Positions 28,628 to 38,968 of a stretch of 64,000 nt of DNA are shown here, piece after piece; within the stretch, counting starts at the first letter, position 1; each line of letters opens with the position of its first letter. Origin of the DNA: Microbulbifer sp. MKSA007 (GTDB taxonomy: Bacteria > Pseudomonadota > Gammaproteobacteria > Pseudomonadales > Cellvibrionaceae). The stretch covers positions 4,324,501 to 4,388,500 of the forward strand of contig CP128433.1 of the NCBI GenBank assembly GCA_032615215.1. Reading direction: 5' to 3'. A program made the translations under genes and the position numbers. The notes below the pieces were generated by a model. That model was given only the letters and a program-made list of their open reading frames with translations. It made no database searches and was not told the DNA's origin.

Positions 28628-28818
28628 ACCAATTATCTTATTTATTAACAATACTAAAAGCGATACCGTAAGTAGGGATCATTCATCACTTCACCATAGG
28701 TTGATCAACCGACAAACCAAACAGGAGCAAATTAAATGAATAGTAAAATCACCCAATACAGGTAAAAAAACAGGAATAAATATTTTACTTTAACCGAAGC
28801 AAAAATGAACATGGCCTC

Positions 28819-28893
28819 GGCATCTCCAAGCATTAATGCCAAAAAATGGCTTGGGATCAGTGCAAGCAAGCATTCTCACTACTTCCCTCACTA
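28819..28893 (+). promoter_or_regulatory. Curlin leader element E3
   Basis: GGCATCTCCAAGCATTAATG followed by CC, ATGGCTTG, CAGTGCAAG, GCATTCTCACTACTTCC. It ends 144 bases before the CRP3 start, the same distance as E2 to CRP2. Confidence 0.65.
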
Positions 28894-29036
28894 TTTTGAG
28901 CCTTTAAACTTCTTACCTAGCGCTCATTAAAATTTAACTGGGCTACAGAAGTTTCATGCGTTAATTACCTTTATAGAAGCAAGAGATCTACCGCTCTTAA
29001 CGCCATCCATAACTCATTAAATGAAAGGAATCATTT

Positions 29037-30461
29037 ATGAAAACATCAGCCTTTGCAATCACTGCCTTAGCGTTAGCCATTTCCGGTATTGCATACGGTG
29101 ACAATACTTATATTGTCAATCAAGAGGGAACCGGAAATATGGCCATGGGGGACCAAACTGGTGCCACTGACAGTCTAATCTCGCAGACACAGATTGGAGA
29201 CAATAACGATGCCGAGGCAATACAATTCAATGCCACCAGCAATGGAACCATTATCCAAACCCAGCAGGGCAACAACAATTCCGCAGATAGTGAGCAAGAT
29301 GGAAGCAGCAGTTCTTCAGCCGTCATTACTTTGATAGGTGACAATAACAACGCAGGGACGGACCAAATATCAACCAGCAACAGTGTAATGCAGAAAACCT
29401 TTATTGGTACTGATAATTTTGGCGGATCAAGACAAGAAGCTACTTCCAATACCACCATGATATATACCATGACGGGAACCAATAATGGTAGTGGCTCTAT
29501 TCAGGAAAATACAACGAGTACCTTAATGAGTTTTACCATTACGGGAACAGACAATATAGGTAGTTCCTTACAGGAAAATACTTCTAATACTTCAATGATT
29601 TACACTATTAGCGGCACAAGTAGTGTTGGCAGTTCACTGCAAAGAGACTCTACCAATAGCTCGATGCAATTTACCATGATTGGCACCGATAATATTGGTT
29701 CATCGGGACAGACTAATATGGATTCGGCATTTCTGAATGTAGTTTCTATTGGCGATAGAAACGTCGGCACATCGGGTCAAACGGATAGCTTCAATAGCAG
29801 TATCAGTGTTTTTCAAATGGGTGACGATAATAGCGGTGGAGGAGGAGATGATGACGGCAGCTCAAACACTACAGTTCAAGTAACACAAGTGGGAAATTTT
29901 AATGTAGGATTTACCGTACGAAGCCAAAGTTCTGATCAATTTACTACAGTTGAGCAATATGGAAATGACAATTCCTTTAGCTCCTCAGATGACAATGCCA
30001 ATAACAGTGTCGGCTCCAACCTACAGCAAGGTGATAACAATGACATTTTTGTTAACCTGCAATCTGTATCTGATAATAACTACTCCATCAGCCAAATTGG
30101 TAATGGCAATGATGCGGAATTGACACAGACCGGTTCCAACCACTCGGCTGAGATAATTCAAATGAGTGAATTAAACACTATAAATGCGGAGCAAACCAAC
30201 TTAAACGCCGATCTTTACGCCTCACAAGATGGTGAGGACAACCTGATTAATTCCCTCCAAGATGGTGACAGTATTTCAGCCACGCTTAACCAGAGCGGCA
30301 ATCTCAACGAAATAGATCTGACTCAAAGTGGATCGTCAGATATTGCTACATTATCCCAAGATGGCAATAGCAATTTCCTAATGGTAACGCAGACCGGCTT
30401 TAGCGATACCATTAGTGTCACCCAGCTGGGAGATAACAACAGTGCGACATATCTGCAGTAG
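29037..30461 (+). CDS. Curlin-repeat secreted protein CRP3
   Basis: The product is 474 residues with a signal peptide to about residue 21 (SGIAYG). The shared N-terminal block is NTYIVNQEGTGNMAMGDQ. Residues about 92-250 hold seven consecutive repeats lacking the first Gln, for example LMSFTITGTDNIGSSLQ and SMQFTMIGTDNIGSSGQ. Classical Q-x-G-x-x-N repeats follow to the end TQLGDNNSATYLQ. Start ATG 29037 follows AAAGGAATCATTT. It is a close paralogue of CRP2 in both ends and in the unusual core, with a recent duplication likely. The gap to CRP4 is only 71 bases. Confidence 0.86.
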   Translation: MKTSAFAITALALAISGIAYGDNTYIVNQEGTGNMAMGDQTGATDSLISQTQIGDNNDAEAIQFNATSNGTIIQTQQGNNNSADSEQDGSSSSSAVITLIGDNNNAGTDQISTSNSVMQKTFIGTDNFGGSRQEATSNTTMIYTMTGTNNGSGSIQENTTSTLMSFTITGTDNIGSSLQENTSNTSMIYTISGTSSVGSSLQRDSTNSSMQFTMIGTDNIGSSGQTNMDSAFLNVVSIGDRNVGTSGQTDSFNSSISVFQMGDDNSGGGGDDDGSSNTTVQVTQVGNFNVGFTVRSQSSDQFTTVEQYGNDNSFSSSDDNANNSVGSNLQQGDNNDIFVNLQSVSDNNYSISQIGNGNDAELTQTGSNHSAEIIQMSELNTINAEQTNLNADLYASQDGEDNLINSLQDGDSISATLNQSGNLNEIDLTQSGSSDIATLSQDGNSNFLMVTQTGFSDTISVTQLGDNNSATYLQ

Positions 30462-30532
30462 TTATTCAAGTAGGCATACTTTTTACACGGCTACTTGATA
30501 GCAACCTAAATCGATCTAAATATGGAATTATC

Positions 30533-31831
30533 ATGAAGAATATACTATTAATCCCAACCCTCTTCAGCATTTGTATTAGCGCCTATGCCAACAATACATA
30601 TATCGTTAATCAGGTTGGTGCAGGCAATACCGCCATTGGCGACCAGAGCGATCCAACAATCAGCAACAATTTAATTTCCCAGACTCAAATTGGAGACAAT
30701 AATACCGCTGAAGCAGAACAAATCAACAGCAATGCTAATGGGGTCATTATTCATAGTCAGCAAGGTAACTTAAACAATACACTCAGTACTCAAGATAATA
30801 GTACCAATGGTACTGTTAACGCCACGCAGGTAGGGGACAACAACGAAGTTGTCACAAGCCAAATTAATGACAACTTTAATGGCAATATTATCTCACAGTT
30901 TGGGATATTAAATTCCACTAATATAATCAATAACACTTCAAGCTTTAATACCAGCATTGTATTTCAGCAAGGAACCGATAATTTCAGCTCGGTCGTCCAA
31001 AATTCAGGAGGAGCAAATAATAGCATTACAGTGACCCAAAACGGCATTCAAAATTCGGCCAGCGTAGCCAGTTTTAATAGTGCAGCAAATACATCTATAG
31101 CTATTCAGCAAACAGGTAACTTCAATTCAGTCGGCGCCTCACAGACAGACTCATCACAATTTATGAGTAGCACAATCATTCAAACTGGTGACGATAATCT
31201 TGGAAATATCTTTAGTGGAGGAAGTACTTCTGGTAGCGTGACAATGATTCAGTCTGGCAACGCCAATTTATCCTCCCCAGTGCATACCGATAGCACACTT
31301 AGCCAAGGTATTAGTAATCAAATAGGCAATGATAATATTGTTGGTGCACTTATTCAGGACGCAACCACCAATGGCTTTATTAATATAACTCAGATGGGCA
31401 ATCAAAACACTGGAAGTTTTGTGCAAGTTAATAGCGTCAATGATTCCGCCATGCTAGTTCAGCTTGGCGCTAGCAATGAGGCAACCGGTTTTCATTTTTT
31501 TAGTAACGACAGTGATGTAAATCTCCACCAGATTGGAGACCAAAATTTTATCTCTAGTTTCCAGACAGGATCAACCAATACTGTGGATGCAGAGCAAACT
31601 GGCAATCAAAATACAATAGATTTAGATCAGGACGGCGATTTATTGATAGCCGATATAAATCAAGATGGTATGTTAAACACGATTAACTCAATACAAATGG
31701 GACAGGATAACGACGCTTTTTTCTCCCAGAATGGCAATAGTAACTTGCTGGATTCGATGCAACTGAACACTTCATCAATTGCTACAGTTTCACAAACCGG
31801 TGACAATAATAGCAGCACTATTTTGCAGTAA
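30533..31831 (+). CDS. Curlin-repeat secreted protein CRP4
   Basis: The 432-residue product has a signal peptide ending near CISAYA. The mature start NNTYIVNQVGAGNTAIGDQS and the block ISQTQIGDNNTAEAEQ match the family. The core has classical and degenerate 22-residue repeats rich in Asn, Gln, Ser and Thr. The end is VSQTGDNNSSTILQ. Only 71 bases separate it from CRP3 and no strong terminator lies between, so the two may be co-transcribed. A weak inverted repeat follows the stop, without a U-run. Confidence 0.85.
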   Translation: MKNILLIPTLFSICISAYANNTYIVNQVGAGNTAIGDQSDPTISNNLISQTQIGDNNTAEAEQINSNANGVIIHSQQGNLNNTLSTQDNSTNGTVNATQVGDNNEVVTSQINDNFNGNIISQFGILNSTNIINNTSSFNTSIVFQQGTDNFSSVVQNSGGANNSITVTQNGIQNSASVASFNSAANTSIAIQQTGNFNSVGASQTDSSQFMSSTIIQTGDDNLGNIFSGGSTSGSVTMIQSGNANLSSPVHTDSTLSQGISNQIGNDNIVGALIQDATTNGFINITQMGNQNTGSFVQVNSVNDSAMLVQLGASNEATGFHFFSNDSDVNLHQIGDQNFISSFQTGSTNTVDAEQTGNQNTIDLDQDGDLLIADINQDGMLNTINSIQMGQDNDAFFSQNGNSNLLDSMQLNTSSIATVSQTGDNNSSTILQ

Positions 31832-32459
31832 AATTAGATTTTGGGCTGATCCAGCGATTAGCCCACTCTCTCGAAATATCTATACTTCTGCAAGCTAGAA
31901 ATTCATCAAGGGCATTAACAGGAGCAGATCATTAACACAACAACTCATACTTCTACTCTATAAATTCTCTTGACAGCCTTTACATCTAGAAGATAAATAC
32001 AACCTTCTTCATTGATACATATTGCTTGCAAAACTTATCACGGCCCAGAATCAAGATATCCAAAATTTATACGGATACACCTTTCACTATTAACATCTGC
32101 ATTTTCAATATTTTCTTCCCAGAATTTCAGTGCTTTACTCCCATATTCGATAGCAGTGACATTGACAATACTATAATAGGCCCTCAACGAAGGCAGCTTC
32201 ATAGGGCTTATTAATTTCCGTTCAAATCAGAAATTCTACATAGGGAGAGCTTCAATTAAGCATGGGAAATGATTACATCACTACAATTGTTAGTAACCGG
32301 ACTCAACTGTAATGGCTGCACTCTGGCACTTCAAACTTTCATTGCCAATGAAAACGTACTGAAATCTGTAAAGTAAGCAGCCTCAACGATGATACTCACA
32401 CCTAAGTCACTTACTAAACCAAATCTCAACCAGAACCTGACTTGAAAAGGAATTCAACA
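31832..32459. other. Upstream region of CRP5
   Basis: About 630 bases of AT-rich DNA with no supported gene. It contains a diverged 27-bp motif (copy e, 32118-32143). No full leader element was recognised. Confidence 0.55.
32118..32143 (+). promoter_or_regulatory. 27-bp upstream motif, copy e (before CRP5)
   Basis: CCCAGAATTTCAGTGCTTTA continued by CTCCCAT; about 315 bases before the CRP5 start. Confidence 0.4.
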
Positions 32460-33764
32460 ATGAAATTCAAAGCCACAATTGCCGGATTATCCACCCTTGC
32501 TGTGATACAGCTAGCACAAGCGAGCAACACCTACATAGTCAATCAAAATGGTAACAATAACACCGCCATGGGGGATCAAAGTGACCCCACCGTTACCAAC
32601 AACCTAATTATGCAAACCCAAAATGGTGATAACAATACTGCTGAGGCGGAACAAATCATAAATAGCAATAATTCAGTGATCAGTCATACCCAGATTGGAG
32701 ATGGAAACTTAGCCATAGCGAGCCAGGAAAATAGCACCAACACAACCTACTCAGTCATACAGATAGGTAACAATAACGAAGTTGATTCCTCTATGTTAAA
32801 TGACACCGCGAGCACCAATTTCATTTTTCAAAGTGGTGAATTGAATTTCACCTCTACCAATAATTTTAATTCCATGTCTAATATTACCAATGTTATACAG
32901 ATAGGAACAGACAATGAAACTTTTACTGCTCATGCCTTCAATTCAAGTAACAATTCCATATTGGTAAACCAAAGCGGATCTCAAAATACGAGTTCTCCAG
33001 GCGCAAGTTTCGATGCGGAGAACAACAGTATTGTCATCTTACAGGATGGATCGCTGAACAATGGGGGAGTTGGGCAAGTTAGTGGCTCTCAATTTATGAC
33101 GAGCACGGTCATTCAAAGTGGCGATGATAATCTAGGGGGAGCCAGTAATTTAAATAGTAGCTTCGGCAGTACCTTTTCTAATCAAGTGGGAAGTTTAAAT
33201 TTAGGAAGTTCAAGCCAAATTGATAGCACACAGAGCCATACATTTATCCAGCAAACCGGTACTGACAATTTAGGTAGCATATCGATAAACTCCAGCGATA
33301 ATGTTAGCGCCTCCTTCACACAAATAGGCGACCAAAATATAGTTGGTGGCGCAGGCCATTCCTCTAGTAGTAATGGTACTGTAGAGGTCACTCAAATAGG
33401 TATTGCGAATGAAGCAATTGCCTTCCAAATTATGAGCGACTTGGGAGTATTAACTCTTTTTCAAAATGGTGAACAAAATATGGCCCTGGCGGGGCAAACA
33501 GGGATATCTAACATCCTTCTTGGCGTGCAAACAGGAATACAGAACGTACTTTCTATTATTCAGGATGGTGATTCAATTTCTGCCGATACCAATCAGAGTG
33601 GCACACTTAATGAAATTGACCTTGATCAGACCGGCATGAGTAGTGTTGCCACACTTACACAAAATGGTAACAATAATTTTCTACAGGCTATGCAGGCAAA
33701 TCCATCTGCCTCATCCACTGTGACGCAGTTTGGCGAAAACAATAGTGGTAATATCATGCAGTAA
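32460..33764 (+). CDS. Curlin-repeat secreted protein CRP5
   Basis: The product is 434 residues from ATG 32460, preceded by AAAAGGAATTCAACA; a TTG six codons upstream is rejected because it lies within the ribosome site. The signal peptide ends near IQLAQA. The N-terminal block is NTYIVNQNGNNNTAMGDQSD, then MQTQNGDNNTAEAEQI. The core has degenerate repeats, and the end is VTQFGENNSGNIMQ. It is the closest relative of CRP6 over its whole length, so they are a tandem duplicate pair. Confidence 0.85.
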   Translation: MKFKATIAGLSTLAVIQLAQASNTYIVNQNGNNNTAMGDQSDPTVTNNLIMQTQNGDNNTAEAEQIINSNNSVISHTQIGDGNLAIASQENSTNTTYSVIQIGNNNEVDSSMLNDTASTNFIFQSGELNFTSTNNFNSMSNITNVIQIGTDNETFTAHAFNSSNNSILVNQSGSQNTSSPGASFDAENNSIVILQDGSLNNGGVGQVSGSQFMTSTVIQSGDDNLGGASNLNSSFGSTFSNQVGSLNLGSSSQIDSTQSHTFIQQTGTDNLGSISINSSDNVSASFTQIGDQNIVGGAGHSSSSNGTVEVTQIGIANEAIAFQIMSDLGVLTLFQNGEQNMALAGQTGISNILLGVQTGIQNVLSIIQDGDSISADTNQSGTLNEIDLDQTGMSSVATLTQNGNNNFLQAMQANPSASSTVTQFGENNSGNIMQ

Positions 33765-33893
33765 CTCACCCACTATTAGCTCAAAGTACACAAAGTAGCG
33801 GAATACATGACCATTCATAAAGGACATGCATTAGGAGAAATGCTCATATCATTTACTCCACTTAAGACGTGAATTTCTTTATATGTAGTCGAT

Positions 33894-33926
33894 GATACCA
33901 AATGCTTCTGTTTGGTGTCATTTTTT
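33894..33926 (+). terminator. Intrinsic terminator downstream of CRP5
   Basis: GATACCAAA pairs with TTTGGTGTC (one G-U pair; loop TGCTTCTG) and is followed by ATTTTTT. It lies 130 bases past the CRP5 stop. Confidence 0.7.
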
Positions 33927-34136
33927 CTGTTAAAAAAGGGTGTAAGTTTATCCCCGGATAATCTTCCTGGATAAATCAAGGCAACAGGGTTAGCCTAAAG
34001 CTTTCATAAGCTAGGACTGCAACCTCTATCTAGATTTAAAATTATTCACAACCAGATAAATTTTGATCCATTCTAGAAGAGAAAAATTATAGTGCAAAAA
34101 ATATCAGTTGGCCTAACTCACTGGAAGTAAACTTTA

Positions 34137-34165
34137 TTACTAGCAGTTACACACTTATCTCTCAT
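34137..34165 (+). promoter_or_regulatory. 27-bp upstream motif, copy f (before CRP6)
   Basis: TTACTAGCAGTTACACACTT continued by ATCTCTCAT, a diverged copy about 230 bases upstream of E4. Confidence 0.4.
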
Positions 34166-34396
34166 TGAAAAGACTCATGCTTCATCAATACTTTTACCAA
34201 ACTTTCAACATACTCAGGGAAACCAAAGGCAGTAATCATATATAGGTAGGGTAGAAGATTAAATAGCTCTACCCGGCATTAATAGATTTCAGGAGGTTTA
34301 AAGGAGAATTAGACAGTAAGCATGCATTTATTAATCGCAAAATTTTTAGTCCATACTTGATGAAATCTTAAGCATTTTCAGCTTTGATCAATAACA

Positions 34397-34430
34397 GGCA
34401 TAGCTAAGTATTAATGCCGATTAGTCAGTT
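34397..34430 (+). promoter_or_regulatory. Partial curlin leader element E4
   Basis: GGCATAGCTAAGTATTAATG followed by CCGATTAG matches the first third of E1-E3; the ATGGCTTG/CAGTGCAAG part is not conserved. It ends about 200 bases before CRP6. Confidence 0.5.
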
Positions 34431-34633
34431 TCGGAAAATTTCTTTTGGCAGCTCTGAAACTTCCCCAAGCAAATATTGATCTCTATAGCGCCAACCTGCT
34501 ATCAGCTCCAGATAGAAATGGACATTAATGATATTCATTTAAGCTTGTACCTACTCAATTTAAATATGTAACAAGCCTTTTTAAAATTTTGTTTTAGGAA
34601 AATGACTACACTAGAGAAGTCGAGGTTTTATCA

Positions 34634-35949
34634 ATGAGAATGTCTTCGTATATTCCAGCAATCCCATGCATTTTAGCAATTAGTATCAGCGCTGCGGCAC
34701 AGGCTAGTAATATATATATTGTAAACCAAACCGGCAATAACAATATGGCTATGGGAGACCAAAGCGATCCCACCGTTACCAATAATTTGATTGTACAAAC
34801 CCAGAATGGGGATAATAATACAGCAGAGGCGGAACAGATCATTAATAGCAGTGATGGCGTGATTATTCAGACCCAGATTGGAGATGGAAACTTAGCCAAC
34901 GCGAGCCAGGAGGATAGTACAGGCACAACGCTGACAACCTTACAGGTAGGTAATACTAACGAAGTTACATCCAGTATGCTTGGTGACTCCAATAACACCA
35001 ACTTTGTCTCCCAAACCGGTGAAATCAATTTTGCTGAAACCGTAAACTTTAACTCCAGCTTAAACAGTACAAATATTGTTCAGGTTGGTACTGACAACCA
35101 AGCAGCAGCTTCTCATTTCAATAATTCAAATAACAACTCCATATTTATTAGCCAGGATGGATCTGAAAATATTGGTTCTGCATCTGCAAGCCTTAATACA
35201 GACAACACCACCTCCGTAGTTTTACAAACTGGATCACTTAACAACGGTGGAATTTCACAGTTCGACAATTCTGACTTTATGACAAGCACTGTTATTCAAA
35301 ATGGCACTGATAACTTGGGGGGAGCAGTAATTCAAACAGTAGTTTTGGTAGTACTTTTACTAATCAGGTCGGGAACTCAAACCTTGGGGGCTCAAGCCAA
35401 CTTGACAGTACACAAAGCCACTCGTTTTCCCAGCAAATAGGGAATGATAATTTAGTAGGTGGTGTGCAGGCACTTTCAAGTTCCAATGTAATCGCCTCTG
35501 CAACCCAAATCGGCGATCAAAATATCATTGGAGGTATGGGCCATTTTTCCAGTAGCAACGGTATTGTAGAAGTCACTCAGATAGGCATTGCCAATGATGC
35601 AATTGCTTTCCAAATTATGAGTGATTCATCAATATTAACCCTTTCACAAAATGGCGAACAAAATATGGCCTTGGCTAGCCAAACTGGATCATCAAATAGC
35701 CTTCTAAGTACGCAAACAGGTACACAAAATGTCCTCTCTATTTTTCAGGATGGTGATTTGATTTCTGCTGATACAGACCAAAATGGTACGCTCAACGAAA
35801 TCGATCTTAACCAGACAGGTATGAGTAGCTGGGCCACACTCTCACAAAGTGGAAATAATAATTTTCTACAGGCCATGCAGGCGAACCCATCTGCCTCAAC
35901 TACCGTGACACAGTTTGGAGACAACAATAGCGGAAACATAATGCAATAA
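34634..35949 (+). CDS. Curlin-repeat secreted protein CRP6, one frameshift
   Basis: Signal peptide to about SAAAQA; mature start NIYIVNQTGNNNMAMGDQSD. The frame is lost after DNLGG near 35320-35327 (G6 run, then GCAGT where CRP5 has GCCAGT). The next frame continues SSNSNSSFGSTFTNQVGNSN and on to the end VTQFGDNNSGNIMQ at 35949. Restoring one base gives about 438 residues, collinear with CRP5. A single indel in an otherwise clean gene suggests a sequencing error or a very recent mutation. Confidence 0.82.
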
Positions 35950-36789
35950 TATGCCTGGCTTCAAGCTCACTTTAATTTCATAGAAAAATATTTAGTGATC
36001 ATAAATTGGGGATTCACTGAACTGATACAATTATTGAATATATATTATTCTGTTTTGTTATCATATCTATCGTCTCAGTGCATCCCCAAAACTACTATTT
36101 CTTATAGAACCAACCATCAGCACATTGAATATCGTGGTAATACCACAAAAAGAGGCAATTTAAAATTACACCCACACTTACTCACACTCTTCGGTTTGTT
36201 TGCGCCCCCCAAATTACCGAAACACTACAGCATCGCTGCACTCACATAGTACTCTCCAAAAAAAGTCCCCTCTTGAAAATTTCAAATACCTGGCTACATA
36301 CACGCCATCAGACATCCATCGTATTTTAAGTGGTGAACTTAGGAATATATATTTAACATTTAGATCATGCTTACTAACCGCATACCTGCTGTCCAACTCA
36401 ACATCCTATTAATGCCTAATATTTAAAATACTCAACTAATCTTCCACATCACAATCTTATACATGGAAACATATCAACATTTAGATGCAAATATTATTGA
36501 ATTCATACAATAACATTTAATGTGAAAAATGCACGCCTGAGAGCCCTTTACAAGATACTCACCTTGGAGATATTTTTATTTTAATTAAACCCCTACCACA
36601 TTCCACTATAATAGATATATTTATATTATGCTATATAAAGGAAGCTCATATATTTCACATACGAGCCCCTAATAGATTACTGATTGATAAATTTTATAAA
36701 AAATTAATTAAATCGGGCTATAAAATTCCACAAAACGTTACCACCAAATTTAACAGGCCATGGAAAAGAAATTGTCTAATAAAAACTTG
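35950..36789. other. AT-rich intergenic region
   Basis: About 840 bases between CRP6 and the convergent beta-helix gene. Short open frames at 35995-36412 have no recognisable features. An ATTAATGCC half-site occurs at 36408-36416. Nothing else is supported. Confidence 0.5.
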
Positions 36790-37635
36790 TTAATCCAAAC
36801 AATCTGGATCTTTAGTGAGATATTCATTGTTTACCCAAATATTAGTACCACTGCAATCAGGGTCAACTGTATCCCTCAGATCAAAAGGATCATTATCAAA
36901 AGAAGAGTTCGCAGAAATAATATTGAAGTTGGAATTAGTAAAAATAAGAACTATACCACCATCTTGGCTATCACCGTTGCCATTATCAGTAGTTGTGTTC
37001 TGTGATATCACATTATTTGACGATCCTTCTATTAGAATACCAGCCCCTCCATTTCTGCTTGAAGTGTTGTTAAAAACTCGTGAAAAACTATCATCCACCT
37101 GGATTCCATCGGCAACACTACCTGTTACGGTACAGCCAGAAAAAGTATTGTAGTCATCATCCATATCGACTCCGACTCTACCACTATCAGTAATAACACA
37201 GTCATTTATAGTATTGTAAATACTATCTATATCTATTCCATCATTAACGCTATTAACAACTTCGGTACCAAGTACTTTGTGATACCCCTCTCCCTCTAAG
37301 AAAATTCCATCAAAACAGCCATCAATAACGCCTCCAGTGAGGGTGGCGCCATTACCTTCCATTCGAATTCCTGCACCACCTAGGTCTCCTCCTGTAGTAC
37401 AGGTCAGGGAATAGTCGCCCATATTTAAGCTGCCACTTGGGCCGACAATAGTAAGTGCATCAGGTTCATCGGTTGTTAGATCACAAGATAAGTCCTCAGT
37501 GAGCACTTCTGCAGTTGTAATCACATCGCCACAAGCCACTTCAGCCAAGGCAATTGATGAATATGAAGACGCCGATAAAGCCATTATCGCTAATAGTGCC
37601 ACCTTATCTACAGACTGCTTAATTTTCACATCCAA
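36790..37635 (-). CDS. Secreted right-handed beta-helix repeat protein
   Basis: The 281-residue product has a signal peptide ending near SSIALA (residues 1-31). The body is built from rungs such as GGVIDGCFDGIFLEGEGYHK, VVNSVNDGIDIDSIYNTIND, GVDMDDDYNTFSGCTVTG and GILIEGSSNNVISQNTT, the NosD/pectate-lyase-like parallel beta-helix pattern (PbH1/NosD repeats). It ends NPDCS-like with paired Cys (DPDCSGTNIWVN and DPDCLD). No catalytic residues of a pectate lyase are apparent. It lies inside the curlin cluster on the opposite strand. An adhesin or surface role is possible but unproven. Confidence 0.78.
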   Translation of the reverse strand: MDVKIKQSVDKVALLAIMALSASSYSSIALAEVACGDVITTAEVLTEDLSCDLTTDEPDALTIVGPSGSLNMGDYSLTCTTGGDLGGAGIRMEGNGATLTGGVIDGCFDGIFLEGEGYHKVLGTEVVNSVNDGIDIDSIYNTINDCVITDSGRVGVDMDDDYNTFSGCTVTGSVADGIQVDDSFSRVFNNTSSRNGGAGILIEGSSNNVISQNTTTDNGNGDSQDGGIVLIFTNSNFNIISANSSFDNDPFDLRDTVDPDCSGTNIWVNNEYLTKDPDCLD

Positions 37636-37661
37636 CTCCTATCAGTTCAGAATAAAGAATA

Positions 37662-37690
37662 CATCTCAGCACAGAGATACTGAGTCCCCT
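37662..37690 (-). promoter_or_regulatory. 27-bp motif, copy i, upstream of the beta-helix gene (minus strand)
   Basis: Read on the minus strand this gives CTCAGTATCTCTGTGCTGAG, which matches the CAGTATCTCAGTG part of curlin motif copies c and d. It is only ~27 bases before the start codon, unlike the curlin copies. It also contains an internal inverted repeat CTCAG..CTGAG. Confidence 0.35.
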
Positions 37691-38039
37691 AAGTTTGGAT
37701 GCAATAATAGCTTCCACCATAAGAAAAATTGCCCAAAATAATTGACGTCCGAATGTATAAAAAACTACGTCATTCTTTTGAAGAAACTAGTGCAGCTATA
37801 TCGATAGCAATGATTAAATACAGAAAATTAAGCTGGCGCAATTACTTTCTGATGATTACTAGCATTTAACCCTAAACACCATACTCTGATCCAACTTTGG
37901 AAAGTACGATTTTATTCGCCAGCTAATGTATGCAGCTTAATTATGAAAAACTTAGGTTGTTTATATAAAATTTACTCATGATAGAAGTACTAACTCCGGG
38001 AAACTGTTACTTAATGTTCGGTCATAAAAAGGAGTTATC
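37691..38039. other. Intergenic region between divergent genes
   Basis: About 350 bases between the beta-helix gene and the decayed curlin copy. The ribosome site AAAAAGGAGTTATC (38024-38037) of the decayed gene is intact. No other gene. Confidence 0.5.
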
Positions 38040-38968
38040 ATGTACACCAAGGCTGGTATTTACGTCGCTCTATCTTTATTTGTTGCCACAAATTCTTTGG
38101 CTGAAGCAAATAGTACATCACTGTATCAGCAGGGTAGCGCTAACAGTGCCACTACTGACCAAAGCGATATTACTAGTATTCACTACCAGATTGACGATAG
38201 CAACCAGGGAAGTTCACTACAAGACTCCATTACGAACAGCGATCTTAACTATATCCAGTTAGGCCATCAAAATAACGCCTAAAGTGTTCAAACCGACTCT
38301 GAAAATGCTTCTATTTCTGTCTATTAAAAAAGGACAGAAAATTCAGACACCAGTTCACAAGATAATATTATCAATGGAGAAATGCAAGTTCATCAGATAG
38401 AACTTAATAACAAACCAACAATAATAGATTTAAACAGTGGCTCTAATAATAATACAATTTCTGTCCAAAGCGGTGATATCAATCAAAATTATGTATTTAT
38501 TAGCGCGACAAACTCTACAATAGACTATATCAAGTAAGTTGGTGCGGACAACCAGTTTTTCTAACTCACAATGATAATGACAAAGTAGAGATTATACAAG
38601 CTGGGGCCAGGCACACTATCGATATTAGTTTTTTCTCTACAGCTAATAATGAGGTCATTATTAATTAACTCGGCAGTAGTAATATTGGAACAGTGAATTT
38701 AGGCGGCACAAGTAGCGAACTGCAACTACTCAAGGAGGGATATATTAATAGTGTAAACGTCACTCAGAGTGGAGAAGAGACTCATCTCTACACTCACCAA
38801 ATAGGTAACCTTAATGGGCTCAGTCCAACCCAGAGTAGAAGACAAAATACTGTCAAATTCTCTCCAGTTGTTAACAATAAATTTATACACATGATCCAAA
38901 CTGGGGTTAGTAGCAGTGCCGACATACTACAAATAGGTGGTGACAATAGCACGAACTAGCAGCAATAA
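38040..38968 (+). pseudogene. Decayed curlin-repeat gene (psi-B)
   Basis: It starts with a good ribosome site and signal peptide (MYTKAGIYVALSLFVATNSL) and a family-like block (LYQQGSANSATTDQSD). Stops follow at 38280 (LGHQNNA-stop) and again within the next 50 bases, then further stops around 38535. A frame change leads into the last part (38693-38968: GYINSVNVTQSGEETHLYTH), ending GGDNSTN-stop-QQ-stop. Several independent lesions, not located at homopolymers, make this a genuine pseudogene. Confidence 0.85.

Larger units (their letters stand above)
33765..34633. other. Upstream region of CRP6
   Basis: About 870 bases without a supported gene. It holds a terminator (33894-33926), 27-bp motif copy f (34137-34165) and a partial leader element E4 (34397-34430). 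Confidence 0.55.

Noticed and set aside
36061..36090. A further copy of the 27-bp motif (GTCTCAGTGCATCCCC)
   Set aside because: Only about nine bases match and no curlin gene follows on that strand; not listed as a feature.
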